NCBI GenBank assembly: GCA_028280635.1
Contig: JANQLM010000049.1
Location: 1 to 48,466, forward strand
Reading direction: 5' to 3'
Length of the DNA: 48,466 nt
From: Halieaceae bacterium
GTDB taxonomy: Bacteria; Pseudomonadota; Gammaproteobacteria; Pseudomonadales; Halieaceae
Shown: one piece after another, positions 41,074 to 48,466 of the stretch
How the letters are laid out: each line of letters begins with the position of its first letter
Numbering within the stretch: position 1 is the first letter of the stretch
The notes under the pieces: generated by a model
Told to the model about the DNA's origin: nothing
The model's database searches: none
The model's input: only the letters and a program-made list of their open reading frames with translations
Position numbers and translations under genes: made by a program

Positions 41074-42897
41074 TCAGGCGATAAAACCGCCGGATTGACG
41101 CCGCCAAAGCTCAGCATACAACCCACCCGAAGCCACCAGTTGCTCGTGGCTGCCCTGCTCGATGATCCGCCCCTGGTCCATAACCACCAGACGGTCCAGC
41201 GCCGAGATGGTCGAGAGCCGGTGGGCGATGGCCAGCACGGTCTTGCCCTCCATCAGCTGCATCAGGTTCTCCTGGATCGCTGCCTCCACCTCCGAGTCCA
41301 GGGCCGAAGTGGCCTCGTCCAGCACCAGGATCGGCGCGTCTTTCAGGAACATGCGGGCGATGGCGATACGCTGGCGCTGGCCGCCGGAGAGCTTCGCGCC
41401 ACGCTCACCGACCTGGGCATCGTAGGCGCCACGCCCGTCGAGGTCGCTGAGCTCGCTGATAAAGTCGTGGGCATTGGCGCGTCTTGCGGCGCTGATCACC
41501 TGTTCATCACTGGCGTGCTGGCTGCCGTAGGCGATGTTCTCGCGAATGCTGCGGTGTAGCAGCGCCGTATCCTGGCTGACCACGCCGATCCGGGCCCGCA
41601 GGCTCTCCTGGCTGACCCGGGCAATGTCCTGCCCGTCAATCAGAATCCTGCCTCCTTCCAGATCGAACAAGCGTAACAGCACATTCATCAGGGTGGTCTT
41701 GCCGGCACCGGAGCGGCCGACAATGCCCACCTTCTCCCCAGGCTGGATGTGCAGGGAAAAATCCTCAAGCACACCGCGCCCCTTGCCATAGTGGAAAGAC
41801 ACCGACTCAAAGTCGATACGCCCCTCCTCTACCTCCATCGCCGGCGCGTCTGGAATATCTTTGACCATCTGCACCCGGGAAATGGTATTCATGCCGTCGT
41901 GGGCGGTGCCGAGGTTCTCAAACAGGCCCGACAGCTCCCACATGATCCAGTGGGACATGCCGTGCAAGCGCAGCACCAGGCCAATCGCCACGGCGATGCC
42001 GCCAACGCTGGTGCCGCCTTCAAGCCACGACCAGACCGAGACGGCGCCCACCGCAAACAACAGCACCGCGTTGATAAAATCGATGGACACTTCCAGCCGT
42101 GTGGCCAGGCGCATCATGTCGTACACCGTTCCCAGGAAGCCGCGCATGCTGTCGCGTGCGTAGTTTTCTTCCTGCCGGGTGTGGGCGAACAGCTTGACGG
42201 TCATGATATTGGTGTAACTGTCTACGACCCGGCCAGTCATGGTCGAACGCGCATGGGCCTGCTCCTCCGCCACCTTGTGCATGCGCGGCAGCAACGCTTT
42301 GAGAATCAGCCCGTAGATACCCAGCCACACCAGGAAAGGCAACATCAGCCAGAAGTCGAAGGTGGCCACCAGCAACAGGGCGCCAAGAAAGTAGACGATC
42401 ACGTAGACCATCACGTCGGCCAGCTTCATGACCGCATCACGCACCCCGAGGGCGGACTGCATGACCTTGGTGGCCACCCGTCCGGCGAACTCGTCCTGGT
42501 AGAAGCCGAAGCTCTGTCGCAGCAGGTACTGGTGGGCCATCCAGCGGATGCGCATGGGATAGTTGCCCATCAGGCTCTGGTGCATGACCAGGGAGGCCAT
42601 CAGGTTGAGACCCGGCAGGGCGATCAACACCACCAGTCCTATCCACAACAGCGTGCCGCCCTCCTCCTCGAGAAAGGTGTCCCGGTCGGCGGCGGCCAGC
42701 CAGTCGACAATATTGCCGAGGAAGCCAAACAGGCTGACCTCGATTACCGCCACCACGGCCACCAGCACGGACATTACGGCCAGCCAGGGCCACACCCCGC
42801 GGGTGTAGTGCCAGCAGAAGGCCCACAGGGACGACGGTGGTCGCGCCGGAGGGTCCGGCGGGAAGGGATCTACCAGTTTTTCAAAAAATGCAAACAT
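41074..42897 (-). CDS. ABC exporter, fused membrane and ATPase domains
   Basis: The 607-residue half-transporter has six membrane helices in the first 340 residues and an ATPase domain with Walker A GRSGAGKTTL, signature LSGGQRQRIAIARMF, Walker B PILVLDEATSALDSE and the switch His in LAIAHRLSTI. It would act as a homodimer in the inner membrane. Proteins like this are labelled multidrug or lipid exporters (MsbA-like), but its substrate cannot be read from sequence. It ends 20 bp from the convergent peroxidase gene and is otherwise alone. Confidence 0.92.
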   Translation of the reverse strand: MFAFFEKLVDPFPPDPPARPPSSLWAFCWHYTRGVWPWLAVMSVLVAVVAVIEVSLFGFLGNIVDWLAAADRDTFLEEEGGTLLWIGLVVLIALPGLNLMASLVMHQSLMGNYPMRIRWMAHQYLLRQSFGFYQDEFAGRVATKVMQSALGVRDAVMKLADVMVYVIVYFLGALLLVATFDFWLMLPFLVWLGIYGLILKALLPRMHKVAEEQAHARSTMTGRVVDSYTNIMTVKLFAHTRQEENYARDSMRGFLGTVYDMMRLATRLEVSIDFINAVLLFAVGAVSVWSWLEGGTSVGGIAVAIGLVLRLHGMSHWIMWELSGLFENLGTAHDGMNTISRVQMVKDIPDAPAMEVEEGRIDFESVSFHYGKGRGVLEDFSLHIQPGEKVGIVGRSGAGKTTLMNVLLRLFDLEGGRILIDGQDIARVSQESLRARIGVVSQDTALLHRSIRENIAYGSQHASDEQVISAARRANAHDFISELSDLDGRGAYDAQVGERGAKLSGGQRQRIAIARMFLKDAPILVLDEATSALDSEVEAAIQENLMQLMEGKTVLAIAHRLSTISALDRLVVMDQGRIIEQGSHEQLVASGGLYAELWRRQSGGFIA

Positions 42898-43017
42898 GCC
42901 GGCACAATACCTGCTGCGAGCTCTCGGTGGAATCGGATGCGACGCACACTATAGGGGATTCGACTCACCGGTTGTGGTGAGTGACTACGGAAGCGGTAGC
43001 GTCAGTACAAAAATCAT

Positions 43018-44217
43018 TTAGCGATCCAGCACGGCCGGGATGATTTCCCGCTCGATGATCTGCAACGGCAGCGAGAATACGCCGGTAGTGTAGTTCTGCG
43101 CAAACGCCGCCACCACCAGGTCCAGTTCTTCGATCACCACCAGGAACTGGCCGCCGTAGCCACTGGCGTAGTAGAACGGGTAGCGGCGCGAGCCCTCGCG
43201 GAACTCCCCCAGCCACCACTGGTAGCCGTAGCCGGTGGCAAACTCGCCATCAAAGTCTACGGCGTGAGCGATAGACTGGTGCACCCAGTTGGCACTGATG
43301 ACCTGCTGGCCCACCCACTGGCCATCATCCAGGAATACCTGGCCCAGCTTGGCCATATCCCGCGCAGTGAGAAACAGGCCACTGCCACCGACGCAGTGCC
43401 CGGTCGGCGTGTTGTCCCACTCGGCACTGCTCATCTGCAGTGGCTCGAACAGAAAGCGCTCGGAAAACTCATCGGTGCTCATGCCGGTCACCTGCGACAG
43501 CGCGTCACAGAGGGAATTGGTCGCCGCCGTGTTATAGGCGTACACAGTCCCAGGCTGCGCCGCCATGGGCAGGTCCAGCAATGCCTTGGTCCAGTCCTCG
43601 TTCTGGCTGTTTAACGCCACCAGGTCATTGCGGTTGCTGGTATAGGGCTCACTCCATTCGTCCCACTGGATGCCCAGGCGCATGGTCAGCACATCCTCGA
43701 GTGTGATATTGGCCTTGCGGCCGTCGTAGTTGTCGTACTCGCCGTAGTCGAAAAGCGGCAGGAAGGGCACTTCCGTGCCACCAAAATAGCCTTGGTCAGC
43801 GGCGATACCGATGAGGGCCGAGGTAAAACTCTTGCTGGCGGAATGCAGGACGTGACGCTCCGGGTCACCGTTGCCGATCCAGCGGTCGAAATCATCCAGT
43901 TCCCGAGCAAAACGCTCCACCAGGACCAGTTGCCCGCGGCGCGCTATGGCAATGGCGTCGATACCTTCGAAATCGCCCTGCACCATGCCGTCCACCATGC
44001 GGGTGATACGCCCGGCATCCAGTTGTACGTCCTCGAGATCTCCGACCTCCCAGCCGTCAAGCCTGTCTTCCGGGGGGGAGTATTCGTAGGGGGGAATCTC
44101 ACTGCCAGTGATGGGCTGGTCGCTGGTCGATCCACCGCCACCCCCACCCCCACCCCCACCGCCGCAGGCAGACAGCAGCAAGGCAAGAGCCAGCACAACG
44201 CCACGCCAGTCAAGCAT
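43018..44217 (-). CDS. Serine hydrolase lipoprotein (class C beta-lactamase family) with poly-Gly tether
   Basis: The 399-residue protein has a lipobox (ALLLSAC, Cys18) followed by 11 consecutive Gly residues, then an acidic spacer and a penicillin-binding-protein/beta-lactamase-like domain. The nucleophile motif SxxK is SASK at 126-129 (HVLHSASKSFTS), the YxN motif is in VYAYNTAATNS, and a late GYGGQF segment stands in for the third (HxG/KTG) motif. Such proteins are esterases, DD-peptidases or amide hydrolases. I chose the ATG at 44217 because it begins the signal and follows GGGGGA. Confidence 0.88.
   Translation of the reverse strand: MLDWRGVVLALALLLSACGGGGGGGGGGGSTSDQPITGSEIPPYEYSPPEDRLDGWEVGDLEDVQLDAGRITRMVDGMVQGDFEGIDAIAIARRGQLVLVERFARELDDFDRWIGNGDPERHVLHSASKSFTSALIGIAADQGYFGGTEVPFLPLFDYGEYDNYDGRKANITLEDVLTMRLGIQWDEWSEPYTSNRNDLVALNSQNEDWTKALLDLPMAAQPGTVYAYNTAATNSLCDALSQVTGMSTDEFSERFLFEPLQMSSAEWDNTPTGHCVGGSGLFLTARDMAKLGQVFLDDGQWVGQQVISANWVHQSIAHAVDFDGEFATGYGYQWWLGEFREGSRRYPFYYASGYGGQFLVVIEELDLVVAAFAQNYTTGVFSLPLQIIEREIIPAVLDR
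44134..44165 (-). repeat. GGGGGT repeat coding the poly-Gly tether
   Basis: The coding strand has four runs of G (three of five G) separated by single T, in the poly-Gly codons right after the lipid-anchored Cys. Runs like this can form a G-quadruplex and can slip in steps of 6 bp, which would change the tether by two Gly without a frameshift. Confidence 0.7.
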
Positions 44218-44319
44218 CGGTGATTCCCCCTGATCCGTTCCCCGGACCTTCCAGGGTTTTCCCGAGAATTGCAATCCGCCCTGCCCCGCCGGAATCTCGC
44301 TTCGCCGCAACAACAGGCG

Positions 44320-46305
44320 CTACGGCGTCACGATTGGGAAGACCTCATCCGGGCGATCGAGGAGGCTGAAGAAGCGCACCAGGTCCAGGCCCGAGCCTTC
44401 AAGGGATACGTCGTCGGAGAACACCGTGTCGCGGACGCCCGCCTGCCGCGTCAGCAGTTTCACGAACAACGCGTGGGTGAGGTGCAGGGTCGCGTTGGCC
44501 TCCGGGTCGGGCTCATCGCTGCGGTGCTGCAGCACGGCATTCTCCAGCGTGAGAGTGTGGGTCTCCCCGATATCGGTGAATACAAAATTGAAGCTGTAAT
44601 CCTCGCCGTCCGCCTCGGGCCCGTTGAGCATCACGGCGATCAACTGCATAAACTCTTCCACGGGCGTCTGCCGCAGCAGGTCGACGGCGTTGGCGATGCC
44701 GACCCCCTGCGCCGGCGGCCCCTGTCTCAGCTCCAGCGCCGCGGACAGGTAAACATCACGCCAGGGCCCGGACTCCGCCTGGTAGCCCAGCTGATCATAG
44801 GTGCTCGCCAGCAGCTCACGGGCCGCCGTATTGCCGGGCTCGGCAAACACCAGGTGATTGAGGATTTCCGCCACCCACCGATACTCACCCGCGTCGAACT
44901 CCGACCGGGCACGGGACACCAGCGCCTCGGCGCCACCCATGGCCTCCACATAGCGCCCGGCGGACAGTGAGGGGGGCAGCGGGTCGAGATGGGCGGGATT
45001 GCCGTCATACCAGCCGAAATAGCGCTGGTAGACCGCGCGAGCATTGTGTTTCACCGTACCGTAGTAGCCGCGGTTGGGGAAACTCTGCGCCAGGGATTCG
45101 GGCATCTCTATCGCCTCGGCAATCTCACCCGGCGTGTAACCCTGGGCGGCCAGGCGCAGGGTCTGGTCATGTATATAGCGATAGGTATCGCGCTGCTTTT
45201 TCAGGAAGTCGACGATGTCGGCGTTACCCCACAGGGGCCAGTGGTGGCTGGCAAAGTACACCTCGGCATCCGGAAACAGCCGCATGGCTTCATCGACGTA
45301 AGCGCTCCACTTGCGCGCGTCGCGCACCTGGGCGCCGCGCAGGGTGTAGAGGTTGTGCATATTGCGGGAGACTACCTCGGCGCCACAGAAGGCCTTCCTG
45401 TCTGGCAGGTAGAAGGTCAGCTCCGCCGGGGCCTCGGAACCGGCCGCGTTCTGGAACACGAACTGCACGCCATCGATCACGCGCTGTTCACCCGTGGTGC
45501 CAATGATATGGTCAGGCTCCGCGATACCTGGGCTGCCAAACGCCGGACCCTTGCCCAGCCCGGTATCCACATGCCCCCGGGGTGATCTCTCCAACTGTTG
45601 GCCGTACATGAACATGGCCCGTCGGCTCATGGTATTGCCGGCAATCACGTTTTCACTGGTGGCCTCTTCCATGAAGCCCACCGGCGCGTAGATCTCCGTG
45701 CTGCCGTCCGGCTCCAGCACCGACAGCACGCCACCGAAGTGATCGATGTGAGAGTGGGTCACAATCACCGCGCTCACCGGCCGCGCCTCGAGATGCTCGC
45801 GGGCGAAAGCCAGTGCCGCAGCGGCGGTTTCCCGGGTAGTCAGGGGATCGACAAGAATCCAGCCGCGCTCCCCTTCGATGATGCTCATATTGGCCAGGTC
45901 AAAGCCGCGCAGCTGGTACACACCCCCGGTGACTTCAAACAGGCCGGTAATGCTGTTGAGTTTGGCCTGGCGCCACAGGCTGGGATTGACACTCGGCGGC
46001 GCTGTGCCCTCAACGAAGGCATAGCTCGCGGTATCCCAGATCACCGTTCCGTCCGCCATGCGAACCTGCAGTGGCTCTGGTGAGGCTATCAAGCCCCGGG
46101 TGGCGTCTTCGAAGTCGCGCTGGTCATCGATATCGAGCATCTGCGCGACTGCTGCGTTGGCCGCTACCGTTGCCGCCGTCGCCGCGGTGTTGCCCTGGCT
46201 GCCGGGGCCGGTGTCGCGAGGTGGAGGCTGGTCCTGGCAGGCAGCAAGGATGAGCAGCAAAGGCAGCAGCAGGTAACTGCTGCGCGCGCGGCGGCAGGTC
46301 GCCAT
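44320..46305 (-). CDS. Alkylsulfatase-like metallo-beta-lactamase lipoprotein
   Basis: The 661-residue protein has a lipobox (LLLILAAC, Cys23), a metallo-beta-lactamase domain with THSHIDHFGG (183-192) and FASHHWPLWG, then the alkylsulfatase dimerisation region (RYFGWYDGNPAHLDPLPP) and a C-terminal SCP2-like lipid-binding domain. The order matches SdsA1, which cleaves sulfate from alkyl sulfates such as SDS, using two zinc ions. The lipid anchor places it in the periplasm or outer membrane. Natural substrates in seawater could be alkyl or aryl sulfate esters; this is inference. Confidence 0.91.
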   Translation of the reverse strand: MATCRRARSSYLLLPLLLILAACQDQPPPRDTGPGSQGNTAATAATVAANAAVAQMLDIDDQRDFEDATRGLIASPEPLQVRMADGTVIWDTASYAFVEGTAPPSVNPSLWRQAKLNSITGLFEVTGGVYQLRGFDLANMSIIEGERGWILVDPLTTRETAAAALAFAREHLEARPVSAVIVTHSHIDHFGGVLSVLEPDGSTEIYAPVGFMEEATSENVIAGNTMSRRAMFMYGQQLERSPRGHVDTGLGKGPAFGSPGIAEPDHIIGTTGEQRVIDGVQFVFQNAAGSEAPAELTFYLPDRKAFCGAEVVSRNMHNLYTLRGAQVRDARKWSAYVDEAMRLFPDAEVYFASHHWPLWGNADIVDFLKKQRDTYRYIHDQTLRLAAQGYTPGEIAEAIEMPESLAQSFPNRGYYGTVKHNARAVYQRYFGWYDGNPAHLDPLPPSLSAGRYVEAMGGAEALVSRARSEFDAGEYRWVAEILNHLVFAEPGNTAARELLASTYDQLGYQAESGPWRDVYLSAALELRQGPPAQGVGIANAVDLLRQTPVEEFMQLIAVMLNGPEADGEDYSFNFVFTDIGETHTLTLENAVLQHRSDEPDPEANATLHLTHALFVKLLTRQAGVRDTVFSDDVSLEGSGLDLVRFFSLLDRPDEVFPIVTP

Positions 46306-46464
46306 GGCGAATTCCTTATCGTTATCTGGGGCCCTATGTATACGCCCAATGCCGACGCGGTTTCAAGAAAAGCGACAGTCAACCGAGGCTGTAGCGGGAT
46401 TGCAGGGTTGCTTGTGAGGGTTGCTTTTGGAAGCTTCAGGGCAGGTGTGGAAAGAGGGGGAGCA

Positions 46465-46496
46465 CTGCCCGTAGAGGCTTCTCTGGAAACGGGCAG
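46465..46496 (-). terminator. Hairpin after the 61-residue gene
   Basis: CTGCCCGT (46465-46472) pairs with ACGGGCAG (46489-46496) with a further AGAG/CTCT stem inside. It lies 15 bp beyond the stop of the small minus-strand gene. The run after it on the minus strand is C-rich with few T, so termination strength is uncertain. Confidence 0.5.
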
Positions 46497-46511
46497 CGCA
46501 GGGGCGATCGA

Positions 46512-46697
46512 TCAGTTGACGATAACGTCCATCAGCCAGATGCCGGAAACCACGAAGCCGAACAGGCTGATGGTGGTCAGGGAGGCGAAGATGGCCTGGT
46601 ACATCGGCTCTTCGAGAAGGCGCAGGAATCCGCCCTGCTGGACTTCGACAACGGCGTTGACATCACTTTTAAGGTCTTGAGATTGTTGCTGGGTCAT
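46512..46697 (-). CDS. Unknown 61-residue single-span membrane protein
   Basis: The product has a soluble N-terminus (MTQQQSQDLKSDVNAVVEVQ and GGFLRLLEEPMYQA) and one membrane helix (IFASLTTISLFGFVVSGIWL). It has no lipobox and no conserved His in the span, so it is not an antenna polypeptide. The ATG at 46697 follows AAAGGAAGTACCCC, a good ribosome site, which along with the stem-loop after it supports a real gene. I do not recognise a family. Confidence 0.62.
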   Translation of the reverse strand: MTQQQSQDLKSDVNAVVEVQQGGFLRLLEEPMYQAIFASLTTISLFGFVVSGIWLMDVIVN

Positions 46698-46912
46698 GGG
46701 GTACTTCCTTTCATCACGCTAACTAATGGCTGCAAAAATTTTGCACGCGTACTCTAGAGTGAACACCGCTCGAAACAAGTCGCTAATCCCTGCAGGACCC
46801 TTCGACTTATTCGCAGTGTGAGGCGGCCCAGGCGCTGGTCATAACCATTTTTTACACAATCCGCCGGCCGGATTGAGTTGTATCGTAACAGCGGTGTGGT
46901 AGCGTATTAGCT
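46698..46912. other. Divergent intergenic region
   Basis: This region separates the 61-residue gene from the MlaA-like gene. A perfect 10-bp palindrome, ACTCTAGAGT, lies at 46751-46760. No further sites can be named with confidence. Confidence 0.4.
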
Positions 46913-47677
46913 GTGCAGATAGTGAACAAATCCCGGGTAAGCAGCCCCGTGCGCCTTCTCATCCCCCTTCTTATCGTTTTGGTGTTACCCGCCTTCCCAG
47001 CCATTGCGCAGGAGAACATGGCGGAGATTGACCCCTGGGAGTCCACAAATCGGAAGATTTTTGGCTTCAACCGTTTTTTTGACCGGCACCTGCTGCGGCC
47101 GGTGTCGGCGGGCTATGCGAAGGTGATGCCGGATTCTGCAGAGCGCAGCGTGGCCAACGCAGTCGCCAACATCTACGAGGTCAACCGCTTTTTAAACTCC
47201 GTGTTGCAGGGCCGGCCGGACTCTGCCGCCATCAGTACCGCGCGCTTCATGGTCAATACCACGGTGGGCGTGTTCGGGCTGTTCGACGTGGCCACCAAGA
47301 TGGGCATAGAAGTGCAACGCGCCGACTTCGGCCAGACCCTCATGGTCTGGGGGGTAAGCAGTGGGCCCTACGTGGTATTGCCCTTTTTCGGGCCGCGCAC
47401 GGCTCGCAGTGCCACCGGGTACTTTGTGGATACCTATGCCTCCATCCCTGCGGTGGCCTGGGATACCACTTCGGCGTACGCATTCTGGACCGTTGAGGCG
47501 ATCAGTTTCCGCGCGGGGTTGCTGGACTATGACGAACTCATCACCGGTGACGAATATGTCTTTATGCGCAGCGCCTACCTGCAGGCACGGCAGACCTTCC
47601 TGAACGGCGGCGTCCCGCCGATCGAGGATTTCGCCGACGATGAATACGATCTGGACTGGGACGACGAAGAACTCTGA
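46913..47677 (+). CDS. MlaA (VacJ)-family protein without lipobox
   Basis: MlaA removes misplaced phospholipids from the outer leaflet of the outer membrane and hands them to MlaC. The 254-residue product shows DPWESTNRKIFGFNRFFDRH and LLRPVSAGYAKVMP, NRFLNSVLQGRP, and QTLMVWGVSSGPYVVLPFFG, GPRTARSATGYFVD, all family hallmarks. The signal peptide ends PAFPAIAQEN with no Cys, so it is probably cut by signal peptidase I and not lipidated, unlike E. coli MlaA. The C-terminus is very acidic (DDEYDLDWDDEEL). The start is a GTG at 46913. Other mla genes are not in the window. Confidence 0.9.
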   Translation: MQIVNKSRVSSPVRLLIPLLIVLVLPAFPAIAQENMAEIDPWESTNRKIFGFNRFFDRHLLRPVSAGYAKVMPDSAERSVANAVANIYEVNRFLNSVLQGRPDSAAISTARFMVNTTVGVFGLFDVATKMGIEVQRADFGQTLMVWGVSSGPYVVLPFFGPRTARSATGYFVDTYASIPAVAWDTTSAYAFWTVEAISFRAGLLDYDELITGDEYVFMRSAYLQARQTFLNGGVPPIEDFADDEYDLDWDDEEL

Positions 47678-47804
47678 GGCCACCCTGCCCCTCGGCCTCG
47701 GCTTGAAGGATCGCGGAATAAACGGTTTTTTCGATCAATTCCGGTAATAGAACTCACTTCTGTTGGTAACGACCGATTGCTACATTGCTGGCTCGAACAG
47801 CTAA

Positions 47805-48466
<662 letters not shown>

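Noticed and set aside
46512-46697. Possible third light-harvesting polypeptide
   Set aside because: The single span has no His ligand and no KVWP or TTWFP-type motifs, and it lies far from the puc operon.

Overview
The window looks like chromosome from a high-GC marine gammaproteobacterium that makes bacteriochlorophyll a, most plausibly the OM60/NOR5 clade (Halieaceae). Three things point there: a light-harvesting 2 operon (pucB-pucA-pucC) inside an otherwise gammaproteobacterial gene set, many TonB-dependent receptors with E. coli-like Fur boxes, and housekeeping blocks of gammaproteobacterial type (yciV-yciO-scpA-scpB, yciB-yciI, pdxJ, malonyl-CoA decarboxylase). The genus is an inference. 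I saw no rRNA, tRNA, CRISPR array, insertion sequence or prophage.

Layout. 1-3,030: scpB (cut by the window start), scpA, yciO and a PHP phosphoesterase, all on the minus strand. 3,188-7,070: a plus-strand run of yciB, a YciI-like protein, an SH3/coiled-coil membrane protein, a periplasmic cyclophilin, pdxJ, a DUF1272 zinc protein and a GNAT acetyltransferase. 7,038-13,942: a cyclase-family hydrolase, a cupin, a methyltransferase, an RluA-type pseudouridine synthase, a DksA-like protein, a sulfurtransferase, a DUF2244 protein, malonyl-CoA decarboxylase, a crotonase and an amphi-Trp protein. 14,157-15,556: a small lipoprotein, a decayed second copy of its tail, and a MarR regulator with two palindromic operators.

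Photosynthesis block (15,553-18,811, minus strand). A sigma70-like promoter with a perfect TGT-N12-ACA (PpsR/CrtJ-type) palindrome upstream drives pucB, pucA and pucC. A peptide deformylase gene follows pucC by 4 bp. The alpha polypeptide has Phe44-Phe45 where B850 antennas have Tyr-Trp, which predicts a blue-shifted (B820-like) LH2. Upstream, behind its own terminator, is an unfamiliar protein with a stress-protein-like N-terminus and repeated TPFSSMxGMPT motifs.

Iron block (20,726-41,053). Three TonB-dependent receptors are accompanied by two paralogous sets of PepSY membrane protein, DUF3649-like and DUF3325-like proteins (possible ferric-siderophore reduction at the inner membrane). A five-gene operon follows: imelysin A, di-heme oxidoreductase, DUF1513, imelysin B and a FecA-like receptor. 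It shares a Fur box with a divergent MauG-like di-heme peroxidase. Four good Fur boxes lie in the four divergent or leader regions of this block, so it probably acts as one iron-starvation regulon.

The right end (41,074-48,466) holds an ABC exporter, a poly-glycine-tethered serine hydrolase lipoprotein, an alkylsulfatase-like lipoprotein, an unknown 61-residue membrane protein, an MlaA-like protein without a lipobox, and the 5' part of katG.
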